A stretch of 41,103 nt of DNA from an uncultured Bacteroidaceae bacterium (GCA_904501945.1 CAJGCU010000005.1:1-41103), one strand, 5' to 3'. Counted from the stretch's first letter, positions 16,944 to 24,758 are shown. A program made the numbers and translations. Notes: a model not told the origin generated them from the letters alone.

Positions 16944-17348
16944 TTACATATTTTTAATGATGGTCTTCAAATCAGAAGAGGAAATCCCTTCTGTACGCGG
17001 CATCACGACCACTTCTTTTCCGTTCTTCTCACAATATTCCACTGCGGCCTGAAAGCCAGCATGCTTCTGGTCTGGACCTTTAGCAAAAACATCGAAGTCA
17101 ACCTCGCTCATGATGTCCTTTACGTCTTGATAGACAACTACTTCGTCCACATAACGAATGGATCGTACCATATAACAACGTTCTTCTGTACTATAAACCA
17201 TTTTTGCTTCAGGCTTGAACTTAAGCACAACATCCGAATCCTGTACTGCAACAATCAAGTAATCGCCCAAAGCCTTTGCCTTGCGAAAGAGTTCGACATG
17301 ACCGATATGCAGAAGATCGTAAACACCTACAGTAAGAACTTTTTTCAT
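16944..17348 (-). CDS. Adenylyltransferase/cytidylyltransferase family protein (TagD-like)
   Basis: This 134-residue enzyme has the HIGH-type nucleotidyltransferase motif GVYDLLHIGHVELFRKAK (residues 7-24) and a C-terminal ISSSDLKTII corresponding to the ISTT-type motif. Size and motifs match glycerol-3-phosphate cytidylyltransferase (TagD/GCT) and related enzymes making CDP-alcohols. Together with the two LicD proteins nearby it probably makes the CDP-linked donor for phospho-decoration of a surface glycan (inference). It is read after the GT2 gene on the minus strand, with a 37-base gap. Confidence 0.85.
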   Translation of the reverse strand: MKKVLTVGVYDLLHIGHVELFRKAKALGDYLIVAVQDSDVVLKFKPEAKMVYSTEERCYMVRSIRYVDEVVVYQDVKDIMSEVDFDVFAKGPDQKHAGFQAAVEYCEKNGKEVVVMPRTEGISSSDLKTIIKNM

Positions 17349-17385
17349 TGTTGACTATTTTTATCTACTAAAAACTTTAAACACA

Positions 17386-18159
17386 TTACAATTTCACTCC
17401 TTCTCGCTTCAGCTGGCGTTCATACACTTTTGCTAAGTAATAAAATTTCATATGAGAAGAAAAACACGCTTTAATAAAACCACGCTTACCCTGAAAACAA
17501 GCTCCGTGTAAAATATAATACCTAAAAAATCTATACGCAGGACTCAGCATCAGTTCAAAAAGACCAACTTTATCTTTTTTCCTCTTTATCAAGTCATTCT
17601 GGCTATATACATCTAACTTTTTCAACTCACCGGACACTGTTAACCCCGAATGCACCAAAGCAATATCAACTCGTTTAGGGAGATAACCAATTTCTCCATC
17701 TATCATAGGTAAAGAATGGATAGTTGGAGGCCAAACCGCTTTCTTGTGTCGAAGAAATCTTAACTGATAATCAGGAAAAGAGGCTTTTACAAATTCCCCT
17801 AAAAACATATTTTTTCGTGGAACGAAATAGGCGTCTTTCAAAGAGGAAGATTGTAGAATCTCTTGAAGGTAATCTTTCAAAGGAAGTGTCACAACTTCAT
17901 CTGCATCAACAACCAAAACCCATTCATTACGAGCCGAGTGAATAGCAAAATCTCGAGCAGGTTCACAAATGTTATGATTCCCTTTTGGGAATGTCACAAC
18001 TCTGCAACCATACTGCTGAGCTATCTTTACCGTATCATCCGTACTCTCCATATCACACACAACGACCTCGTCGAAATCTTTGACCGATTCCAACGTCGGA
18101 ACTATTTGTTCTCCTGCATTATATGTATTGATGACTATTGAGATAGGAGTTTTCAACAT
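17386..18159 (-). CDS. GT2 family glycosyltransferase (WaaE-like)
   Basis: This 257-residue protein has the GT-A fold of family 2: ISIVINTYNAGEQIVPTLESV at the N-terminus, VVCDMESTDDTVKIAQ near 34-49, and the metal-binding DADE near residue 82. The pattern with EPARDFAIHSARNEW resembles WaaE/KdtX-type beta-glucosyltransferases that modify the LPS inner core. A membrane-associating segment lies toward the C-terminus (FRYYILHGACFQGKRGFIKA). It begins a two-gene minus-strand unit with the cytidylyltransferase. The region is visibly AT-richer than the first part of the cassette. Confidence 0.85.
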   Translation of the reverse strand: MLKTPISIVINTYNAGEQIVPTLESVKDFDEVVVCDMESTDDTVKIAQQYGCRVVTFPKGNHNICEPARDFAIHSARNEWVLVVDADEVVTLPLKDYLQEILQSSSLKDAYFVPRKNMFLGEFVKASFPDYQLRFLRHKKAVWPPTIHSLPMIDGEIGYLPKRVDIALVHSGLTVSGELKKLDVYSQNDLIKRKKDKVGLFELMLSPAYRFFRYYILHGACFQGKRGFIKACFSSHMKFYYLAKVYERQLKREGVKL

Positions 18160-18204
18160 GTTTCTATCCAGAATTAATGATGTGATTACACCCTTTTATG
18201 GGTA

Positions 18205-18212
18205 CAAATGTA
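18205..18212 (-). promoter_or_regulatory. Promoter element for the minus-strand GT2 gene
   Basis: On the minus strand this reads TACATTTG, matching TAnnTTTG, 45 bases before the GT2 start codon. The divergent kinase promoter lies about 50 bases to its right, so the 143-base gap holds back-to-back promoters. Confidence 0.5.
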
Positions 18213-18254
18213 AGAAAAAAGAGACGAAAACAGGGATGTTTGAAGTAAAAAGTG

Positions 18255-18262
18255 TATCTTTG
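18255..18262 (+). promoter_or_regulatory. Promoter element for the kinase gene
   Basis: TATCTTTG, a perfect TAnnTTTG match, lies 40 bases before the kinase start codon. No good -33 TTTG is seen at 19-20 bases. Confidence 0.6.
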
Positions 18263-18302
18263 TTCAAAATTTCTTGTGTTATCCCAATAAAAGCAGCTGT
18301 CT

Positions 18303-19061
18303 ATGACTGTCAAATATGTCATAAATCCTACATATGCAAATTCCTTGGTAAGCTCCTTTATGGATAGCCTACATACCAGCTTTGACCATACAGGAACAGT
18401 TATTTTCCAGAATAGACGAAATATCATCAAATCTTTTGTTCTTGCTGATGGACAAGTACTTGTAGTAAAAAAATTTAATTATAAAGGACTGCTAAACGCA
18501 TGTTTGCGAATTTTTTCTAAAACAAAAGCACAGAAAGCTTTTGAAAACGGAATGACACTGGAAAAGGCAGGTATCGCAACACCAACCCCTTTTGCTTACT
18601 CCGAACAGCGTAAAGGCTGCTTGCCATTTTGTTCATACTATGTTTCTTCTGTTACAACAGATTCAAGCATCAAACCTCTTTTAGAGTGTGAAGAACCTGA
18701 TAAGCAAATGATAGAGTCATTTGCTGCATTAATGGTCAAAATGCATAGGCAAGGCATAGTACACCACGACTTGAACCTTTCCAATGTCCTCTATCACGAA
18801 GAAGACGGAATGTATAAACTATCAGTGATTGATATTAACCGAATGACATTGAAGACTCCTGAAAAACTGACAATAGCTGAATGTAAAGACGATTTTTTTC
18901 GTTGGACAGGAAGATTAGAATTGTTCTTGAAAGTCGCTTATAGCTATGCTCAACAGCGAGGATGGAATGCTGAAGTTTTTGTAAGAAAATTGATTATCAG
19001 CAAGATTGACCATGACAAGAGATGGACAAGGCGTAAAAAATTGCATTCTTTTTTTTCATAA
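18303..19061 (+). CDS. Lipopolysaccharide kinase InaA/WaaP-like protein
   Basis: This 252-residue protein has a protein-kinase-like fold of the WaaP/KdkA/InaA group, which phosphorylates heptose or Kdo in LPS. Visible motifs are the likely ATP-binding lysine pair in VLVVKKF near 58, the catalytic loop HHDLNLSNVLY (about 152-162) and the metal-binding DINRM near 178. It is probably a membrane-peripheral cytosolic enzyme. It starts the right-hand part of the glycan cassette and is 12 bases ahead of the next gene. Kdo phosphorylation is typical of Bacteroidota lipid A-core and would fit, but the acceptor is inferred. Confidence 0.85.
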   Translation: MTVKYVINPTYANSLVSSFMDSLHTSFDHTGTVIFQNRRNIIKSFVLADGQVLVVKKFNYKGLLNACLRIFSKTKAQKAFENGMTLEKAGIATPTPFAYSEQRKGCLPFCSYYVSSVTTDSSIKPLLECEEPDKQMIESFAALMVKMHRQGIVHHDLNLSNVLYHEEDGMYKLSVIDINRMTLKTPEKLTIAECKDDFFRWTGRLELFLKVAYSYAQQRGWNAEVFVRKLIISKIDHDKRWTRRKKLHSFFS

Positions 19062-19073
19062 ATATATTCTCAA

Positions 19074-20057
19074 ATGCTTTACATCATAAAGAAAGACTAT
19101 TTTTTAGCTGATTATATCGTTGATCCTCTCAACGATAAAGAAAATATTGTTGTTGTAAAGTATAAACGGAATAAGTATCGTGGCTTCAAGAAGATACAAC
19201 ATCTTATCTTGCGATTTATCAGGACTTTTATCTTGAACCAAAAAGGGTTATGGATTCATCGATTCTTTCCTGAAGAATTTTTACAAGAATTACAAAATAT
19301 AAAAAAAACTGATAAAGTTTTATTTTGGGGATGTGAGAATCTCAAAGAATTATTGATACTGAACAAAGAAATAGAGTGCCAAGAAAAAAATGTTTTCCTT
19401 TGGAATCCTGTATCAACAATTTGTAGAAATGCTTATAGCAAATGGGAGTATGGTTACTATCTGAATAAGACTCGGTTAAACATTTTTACCTTCGATGAAG
19501 GAGATGCAATATCCTTAAAATTCAATAAGATAGAACAAGTTTACAGGTATCCTGATACCTCATTGATACAGAAACAAGTAAATCGCAAAACTGACGTTTT
19601 CTTTATAGGGAAAGACAAACATCGCTCTGAAACTATTGCTCAATTAGCACAGCAGTTGACACAACAAAACATCTGTTTTGATTTTTACATCATCAAAGAC
19701 AAGCACACCATACCCAACTGTCAAATAGAATCATATTACAGAGATCATGAAATATCTTACGAGGAGTCTTTGGAAAAAATTATACAAACGAAATGTATCA
19801 TAGAAATCATGCAAAAAGGACAAACAGGCATGACTTTGCGTACACTCGAAGCAATTTTCCTGAAAAAGAAGCTCATTACCACAAACTGTGACATTGTTAA
19901 AACTCCTATTTATCATCCCAATAATATATACATACTCGACTACAAATCGAATACATACAAAAGCATCAAAGAATTTCTTGATTGCGAATATTACAACATC
20001 CCTGACAACGTTATTAGAAACTACGATGTTGAATACTGGATAAAACAATTCATCTAA
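19074..20057 (+). CDS. Unidentified protein of surface-glycan cassette, possibly GT-B-like glycosyltransferase
   Basis: I do not recognise a family with certainty. The 327-residue protein has no signal peptide or membrane helix. Its second half (from about 175: DVFFIGKDKHRSETIAQLAQQL, later YEESLEKIIQTKCIIEIMQKGQTGMTLRTLEAIFLKKKLITTN) has the alternating strand-helix rhythm and the T-L-E-A pattern of a GT-B nucleotide-sugar-binding domain. It is strongly AT-rich and Lys/Ile/Asn-rich compared with its flanks. It sits 12 bases after the kinase and 17 bases before a galactofuranosyltransferase-like gene, so a role in core or O-chain synthesis is likely by context. Confidence 0.6.
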   Translation: MLYIIKKDYFLADYIVDPLNDKENIVVVKYKRNKYRGFKKIQHLILRFIRTFILNQKGLWIHRFFPEEFLQELQNIKKTDKVLFWGCENLKELLILNKEIECQEKNVFLWNPVSTICRNAYSKWEYGYYLNKTRLNIFTFDEGDAISLKFNKIEQVYRYPDTSLIQKQVNRKTDVFFIGKDKHRSETIAQLAQQLTQQNICFDFYIIKDKHTIPNCQIESYYRDHEISYEESLEKIIQTKCIIEIMQKGQTGMTLRTLEAIFLKKKLITTNCDIVKTPIYHPNNIYILDYKSNTYKSIKEFLDCEYYNIPDNVIRNYDVEYWIKQFI

Positions 20058-20074
20058 TCAAAACTTCTGCAATT

Positions 20075-21091
20075 ATGAATTACTACATCGGTTTATATTC
20101 GCCCAATAAAGCCAAGCGAGACATTGACGATATCATGCAAAGCATGGGATTTGCGGACATCGCTGTCCGCATGGAAGAAAAGGATAAAGCATCTCGCTTT
20201 TTCCGCAAACTGTTTTGCGTGGTAAAAGTTTTGTTTGTGCTCCAAAAAGGAGATTTGCTACTCATCCAATACCCTTTCAAAAAATACTACAGCATCTTAT
20301 GCAGCATAGCTCGACTCAAGGGAAGCAAAACCATTACTCTCATTCATGACCTGGGAACTTTCCGCCGAAGGAAACTGACTGCCGAGCAGGAAGTGAAAAG
20401 GCTCAGTCATACCGATTACATCATCGTACACAACGAACGAATGAAGAAATGGCTGGAAGAACATGGTTGCAAAGTTCCTATGGGTTGTCTTGAAATCTTT
20501 GATTATCTTTCTGTAGCAGAACCTAGTACAGAAAGAAATGACAAAAAGGATTTTCAGCAGATTGTTTATGCAGGCGGAATACACCGACGCAAAAATGCAT
20601 TCATCTACCAGACCAATGCAGCCATTGCACCTTGTCGCCTCGACTTGTATGGACCTGGAGAACTGGAAGAAAAGGAATACAGCCAGTGGCAACATGTGAC
20701 CTATCATGGACTTGTTGATTCTGATGAGTTTATCCGTATAGTCAAAGCCGATTGGGGACTTGTGTGGGACGGAGATTCTGTTGATGGATGTTCTGGAATT
20801 TGGGGTAGCTACCTGCGCATCAACAACCCACACAAGACATCTTTCTACTTGCGTGCAGGATTGCCTGTCATCGTGTGGGAAGATTCAGCCATGGCACCTT
20901 TCATCACTAGCAATAAGTTGGGCATTGCTGTTCGCTCTCTGAACGAACTGCCTGAAAAGCTGAGAGTCATCACTTCTGATGAATACACCCAGTATAAGGA
21001 TGCAGCAATGGCCATGAAGGAAAATCTGAACAATGGCTTTTACTTCAAAAAGGCATACGAGCAAGCTGCACAAAAACTCAACCTCTTATAA
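20075..21091 (+). CDS. Galactofuranosyltransferase-like glycosyltransferase (WbbI type)
   Basis: This 338-residue protein resembles beta-1,6-galactofuranosyltransferases. The start MNYYIGLYSPNKAKRDIDDIM, the block GDLLLIQYPFKKYY and TLIHDLGTFRRRKLT are typical of that group. The second domain contains YAGGIHRRKNAFIY and a late WGSYLRINNPHKTSFYLRAGLPVIVWE (about 249-275), where the sugar nucleotide would bind. It probably adds a furanosidic galactose or related sugar to the LPS/LOS chain. No UDP-galactopyranose mutase gene is in the window. It lies 9 bases before the second licD gene. Confidence 0.78.
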   Translation: MNYYIGLYSPNKAKRDIDDIMQSMGFADIAVRMEEKDKASRFFRKLFCVVKVLFVLQKGDLLLIQYPFKKYYSILCSIARLKGSKTITLIHDLGTFRRRKLTAEQEVKRLSHTDYIIVHNERMKKWLEEHGCKVPMGCLEIFDYLSVAEPSTERNDKKDFQQIVYAGGIHRRKNAFIYQTNAAIAPCRLDLYGPGELEEKEYSQWQHVTYHGLVDSDEFIRIVKADWGLVWDGDSVDGCSGIWGSYLRINNPHKTSFYLRAGLPVIVWEDSAMAPFITSNKLGIAVRSLNELPEKLRVITSDEYTQYKDAAMAMKENLNNGFYFKKAYEQAAQKLNLL

Positions 21092-21100
21092 TTCATTCCC

Positions 21101-22024
21101 ATGAATTTAGAAACAGAAAAAAGATGCGACTACACCATTCCATCGGAAATGAAACAGGTGTGGAATGTTCAGATGGAACTGGCACAGAAATTGATAGATG
21201 TATGCAACCGAAATGGACTGAAATGCTGGATGGATAGCGGAACCTTGCTTGGTGCTGTTCGCCATCAGGGCTTCATTCCTTGGGACGACGACATCGATTT
21301 CGTCATGCTGCGCAAGGACTACGATAAACTTGTGAAGATTGCCGATAAGGAATTCCAGCACCCTTATTTTCTGCAAAGTACCTATTCAGACGAACAGCTC
21401 TATCTGGGGCATGGCACATTGCGCCACGTTGAGTCAACAGCCCTGTCCGACTACGAACTAAACCGCAAATACTGTCGAGGCATTGACATAGACATCTTTG
21501 TGCTGGACGGATTTATTGAAAATTCTTTTCTGCGCTTTCTTCATCGAACAGCCACCATGCTGGTAAAGAAATCGCTGCGTGGATACCTTGCCAACCTGAA
21601 AGATTTGAAGAAGTTAGACAAAAAAATTATTGCCATACTTTCCAAAGGACTGTACAGCGTCATCAGCTACAAGAAAGCATTTGCCTTTTATGAACAACTG
21701 TTCCGCATGGTAGATGCAGACAGCAGCGAGCGAGTGTCGGTACTTGCCTATCGATACAGCAGCCATCGTCGCATTCGCAAACGCAGTTCCTACAATGAAC
21801 AAGTATGGATTCCGTTTGAAGACACACAATACCCTGCACCCAACGACACCCATGATGCGCTCGTATGCTACTTCGGCGAGAACTATATGACCCCGCTTCA
21901 TCTGCCCACAGCACATGGACGGCGCTATCTTGACGCAACCCGACCTTATCAAGAAGTGGTAGAGGAACTTAAGCAGCATCCTGAACGTTTCGAGGAAAGA
22001 ATAAAGCTTTTATATACTGATTGA
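21101..22024 (+). CDS. LicD family phosphotransferase (second copy)
   Basis: This 307-residue protein carries the same signature as the first copy: LKCWMDSGTLLGAVRHQGFIPWDDDIDFVMLRKDYDKL (about 40-77) with metal-binding DDDID, and GIDIDIFVLDG near 127. It is about 30 residues longer, mainly in a basic helical middle region (LRGYLANLKDLKKLDKKIIAIL) that may contact membranes. Two LicD proteins in one cassette suggest two different acceptor sites or substituents. It closes the cassette; a promoter for a separate unit follows. Confidence 0.9.
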   Translation: MNLETEKRCDYTIPSEMKQVWNVQMELAQKLIDVCNRNGLKCWMDSGTLLGAVRHQGFIPWDDDIDFVMLRKDYDKLVKIADKEFQHPYFLQSTYSDEQLYLGHGTLRHVESTALSDYELNRKYCRGIDIDIFVLDGFIENSFLRFLHRTATMLVKKSLRGYLANLKDLKKLDKKIIAILSKGLYSVISYKKAFAFYEQLFRMVDADSSERVSVLAYRYSSHRRIRKRSSYNEQVWIPFEDTQYPAPNDTHDALVCYFGENYMTPLHLPTAHGRRYLDATRPYQEVVEELKQHPERFEERIKLLYTD

Positions 22025-22149
22025 CAATCTATTGAAAAACAATCATACTCAAACAGCCTAACAACAAATAACCAGTTCTGATTTTTGCTTTTCTTGCCAG
22101 AAAATATAAAAAAGCATTGAGAAATCATTTTTCTTTACGTAAAAAGACT

Positions 22150-22157
22150 TATCTTTG
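22150..22157 (+). promoter_or_regulatory. Promoter element for the DUF3237 gene
   Basis: TATCTTTG, a perfect TAnnTTTG match, lies 38 bases before the start codon. The intergenic gap after the second licD gene (about 170 bases) fits a new transcription unit. Confidence 0.65.
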
Positions 22158-22195
22158 CCACCTATTACTATTTCTAATCAACACCTATCGAAACA

Positions 22196-22702
22196 ATGAA
22201 AAGAATCTTATTGGCAGCGATGCTGCTGGCTTTCTTCGCCGGAACGAAAGCACAGAACGATGCTCCACAGCTGGAGTATGTCGTAGAATTGAGAGTAAAA
22301 TGCGAAGGAGCCTATCAAGTTGGGCAGACTTCTCATGGCAATCGTTTTGTCATCCCTATCGTGGGCGGCACTTTCGAAGGCCCCCACATGAAAGGCACCA
22401 TTCTGCCAGGTGGTGCAGACTATCAGTTGCAGGACAACGAAAACGGACGCACAGAAGTTGAAGCAATCTACAGCATCAGAACCGACGACGGCGTAAACAT
22501 CCACATACGCAACAAGGGACTGATATACACAGGAAAAGATGCCAATGGCAACCCTCAGTTTTATTTCCGCACAGCCCCACAGTTCGAAGCTCCTCAAGAC
22601 AGCAAATACGCATGGCTGAACAATGCCATCTTCGTCTGTCAGCCCAGTTTCGGCGGCGGCAACGATGGCGCAATCTGCCTGAAAATATGGAAAGTAAAGT
22701 AA
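22196..22702 (+). CDS. Secreted DUF3237 domain protein
   Basis: This 168-residue protein starts with a signal peptide (MKRILLAAMLLAFFAGTKAQ, cleavage after AQ). The rest matches DUF3237, a small beta-barrel domain: LEYVVELRVKCEGAYQVG, GNRFVIPIVGGTFEGPHMKGTILPGGADYQ, VNIHIRNKGLIYTG, YFRTAPQFEAP and a C-terminal AIFVC. The family's biochemical function is unknown. It shares direction and a 35-base gap with the following secreted hydrolase gene, so the two are likely co-expressed. Confidence 0.85.
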   Translation: MKRILLAAMLLAFFAGTKAQNDAPQLEYVVELRVKCEGAYQVGQTSHGNRFVIPIVGGTFEGPHMKGTILPGGADYQLQDNENGRTEVEAIYSIRTDDGVNIHIRNKGLIYTGKDANGNPQFYFRTAPQFEAPQDSKYAWLNNAIFVCQPSFGGGNDGAICLKIWKVK

Positions 22703-22737
22703 AAAAAATACCTATATCTAATTCAACCTGACAATTT

Positions 22738-23673
22738 ATGAAAGTAAAGAAATTTCTTAGTTCAGCCATGGCTGCAACAGCATTGATGACACTGGGTGCC
22801 ATCAGCATGAGTTTTACAATGACAGAAGACGCTCCAGCTTCACGCGTAGTGGAAGACGGCGGGCAAGGTCCCTACAAAGCCGTCATGAAGGAAGAGCCAA
22901 GCATCGATGCACACACCATCTTCGTGCCTCAAGACCTGTCAGTTTTCGGCAAGAAAAATCTTCTCCCCGTGCTGGTGTGGGGCAATGGCGCCTGCAACAA
23001 CTCCCCCTTCGAGCACTACAAGTTCCTCAACGAGATAGCTTCTCATGGCTACATCGTGGTTGCAACAGGCTATATGCCAAAGGAGGGCGAAAGATACCAC
23101 GGCCCCATGTCAACCACAGAACAGCAGATTGAGGCGATGGACTGGGTGGAGAAAGTGAATGCCGACAAGAACTCGCCCTACTATGGCAAGATTGACGTGA
23201 AGAACATCTGCGTGGCAGGCATGTCATGCGGTGGCTTGCAGACACTCTACAACTGTGCCGACAAGCGCATCAAGACACTGATGGTGTGCAACAGCGGACT
23301 CTTCAATCAGGAAAATGCCGGCAGTGCTGTTGGCGGAATGCCGATGCCACCCAAGTCAAAGCTGAAGGAGATACATTCTTCCATCATGTATATGCTGGGA
23401 GGCGAGAGCGACATCGCCTATGGCAATGGAATGGATGACTTCAAGCGAATTGACCACGTTCCAGCTTGCGCCACCAACCTCCCTGTTGGTCATGGCGGCA
23501 CCTACGGACAGCCCCATGGCGGAGAATACTCCATCGTAGCCCTCGCTTGGCTCAACTGGCAGCTGAAGGGCGACAAGGAGGCAGCCAAGATGTTCCAGGG
23601 CGACAACTGCGAACTGCTGAAGCGTGAAGGCTGGACCATCGAGAAGAACGCAAAGCTAGAGAAACTGAAATAA
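22738..23673 (+). CDS. Secreted alpha/beta hydrolase
   Basis: This 311-residue protein has an N-terminal signal peptide (about 1-26) and an alpha/beta-hydrolase core. VLVWGNGACNNSP near 79-91 could form the oxyanion region, the nucleophile elbow is GMSCGG (Ser near 163), an acid residue is plausible in GGESDIAYG near 223, and the catalytic His is probably in VGHGGTYG near 253. It resembles dienelactone-hydrolase/PET-hydrolase-like esterases; the substrate is unknown. It follows the DUF3237 gene and is closed by a strong terminator. Confidence 0.8.
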   Translation: MKVKKFLSSAMAATALMTLGAISMSFTMTEDAPASRVVEDGGQGPYKAVMKEEPSIDAHTIFVPQDLSVFGKKNLLPVLVWGNGACNNSPFEHYKFLNEIASHGYIVVATGYMPKEGERYHGPMSTTEQQIEAMDWVEKVNADKNSPYYGKIDVKNICVAGMSCGGLQTLYNCADKRIKTLMVCNSGLFNQENAGSAVGGMPMPPKSKLKEIHSSIMYMLGGESDIAYGNGMDDFKRIDHVPACATNLPVGHGGTYGQPHGGEYSIVALAWLNWQLKGDKEAAKMFQGDNCELLKREGWTIEKNAKLEKLK

Positions 23674-23696
23674 AAGAAACCACAGCAACAGACGAC

Positions 23697-23732
23697 AACG
23701 TGAGCCGCACGCCCAGCGGTTCACGTTTTTCT
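23697..23732 (+). terminator. Rho-independent terminator after the hydrolase gene
   Basis: Arms AACGTGAGCCGC (23697-23708) and GCGGTTCACGTT (23716-23727) pair with one G-U, across a 7-base loop, and run into T residues. Confidence 0.85.
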
Positions 23733-23802
23733 TCCCCCCCCCTCAAAAAATCCCTTCAAACCCATTGTCAAAAAAGAGAAAAGCATTACCTTTTGCCGCC
23801 AG

Positions 23803-23985
23803 TTTACGGTTTCCGAGCCCGAGACAGGGAGTCGGATTAACGGGAATCCAGTGCGAATCTGGAACAGTACCTGCTGCTGTAAGTCCCTTTTTCACTTTTT
23901 GTCTATTGCATGCATAGCCACTGACGCTGGGACGTTGGGAAGGCGCAATAGATGGGATAAGTCAGAAGACCGACCGTGACGTGTT
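23803..23985 (+). ncRNA. Cobalamin riboswitch
   Basis: The sequence carries the AdoCbl-riboswitch core landmarks in order: CGGGAATCCAGTGCGAATC (23841-23859), GCTGCTGTAAG (23873-23883), GCCACTG (23917-23923), GGGAAGGCGC and the B12 box AGTCAGAAGACCGACC (about 23960-23975). Such elements repress vitamin B12 uptake or synthesis genes when cobalamin is bound. Here the only downstream frame is a truncated TonB-receptor leader, and the next intact gene (a pectinesterase-like CE8 protein) has its own promoter. The riboswitch therefore appears orphaned. The extreme 5' boundary is approximate. Confidence 0.92.
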
Positions 23986-24144
23986 TTTATTGTATTCTTG
24001 ACGCTGGACTACGGAGGGAATCGATGATGCCATACATGGCTTTCGCACAGACAACGGACAACGGAGAGCTATGCGTGTGTGTTTTATCGGAGTGTACTGT
24101 ATGCATACCTGTGTTCGGGGAGTGATGAACTTGAATGACAGGAT
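23986..24144. other. Leader between riboswitch and truncated receptor
   Basis: No gene or clear expression platform could be fixed here. The stretch is GC-balanced and includes no long hairpin followed by T residues. It is expected to contain the sequestering helix for the downstream start codon if the switch still works. Confidence 0.4.
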
Positions 24145-24393
24145 ATGGATGGCATGAGTTTAAGAAGTATGTTGGCGGCTGCCCTGACAGGGGCGGCTTT
24201 GGCTGTGTCGGCAGCATCGGGCGGCATGGCGATGGGCGATGGGACGGGGCTGCAGGAGGCAGGGGCTGACAGCGTGAGGTGGCTGCAGGAGGTGACGGTG
24301 GCTGCTCGGCGCTCGGTGCGCACCATGTGGGTGTTTATGTGGCTGCAAACGCACACCGCGCAGACAAGGTTTCAGACACCGTGTGCACAATAA
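24145..24393 (+). pseudogene. Truncated leader of a TonB-dependent receptor (BtuB-like remnant)
   Basis: The 82-codon frame begins with a signal-peptide-like stretch (LRSMLAAALTGAALAVSAASG) and then shows DSVRWLQEVTVAARRS. This closely resembles the TonB-box region (LQEVTVxARR) at the N-terminus of Bacteroidota vitamin B12 receptors. Beyond it the translation is unrelated (Trp/Gln/Thr-rich) and stops at 24393, and no plug or barrel sequence follows in any frame. With a cobalamin riboswitch 160 bases upstream, the simplest reading is a btuB gene that has lost almost all of its coding sequence by deletion. Confidence 0.7.
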
Positions 24394-24607
24394 CACGAAC
24401 ACCCTGTGCCTATTATTTCCGACACGGGCAGCATATCTGAGTATCAACGCTTTGGGATTTTGGAGGGGAAAGGGCACAAAAAGCGTACCCGAGGTTCAGA
24501 GCCTCGCAAGGCTCCTGTCCGCTTAATCCGTTTAATCATCGCGAAGCGGTATGTTTCCTGTGGAACGATGGAACGAATTGAACGGATGTGGATTTGATTT
24601 TTCTCAC

Positions 24608-24690
24608 AACGTGAGTTCGACATAACAAAGATACGTCTTTTGTAGTGCCTCTGCGATTGCAGAGCGGCTCTTTATATCGAACTGACGTAT
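24608..24690. repeat. Small inverted-repeat element (MITE- or hairpin-RNA-like)
   Basis: The left end ACGTGAGTTCGACATAA (24609-24625) and the reverse complement of the right end, ACGTCAGTTCGATATAA (right end 24674-24690), match at 15 of 17 positions. A second perfect hairpin, CTCTGC-gatt-GCAGAG, lies inside at 24650-24665. The whole is about 80 bp and non-coding. It could be a miniature transposable element or a structured RNA. Confidence 0.55.
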
Positions 24691-24691
24691 A

Positions 24692-24730
24692 GGTAAGGGG
24701 TCTTACCCCTTTTGAGGTGCTGAAAGGCCT
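24692..24730. repeat. Two-unit relative of the 23-bp-period palindromic array
   Basis: GGTAAGGGGTCTTACC (24692-24707), an 8-bp spacer ccttttga, then GGTGCTGAAAGGCCT (24716-24730), followed by gtttttcg. The array at 13901-13946 has the same order: a unit ending CTTACC, spacer gattttga, a unit starting GGTG, then gtttttcg. The two loci are related in sequence and layout. Confidence 0.7.
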
Positions 24731-24758
24731 GTTTTTCGTGTTTTCTTCCCCTTTTATT

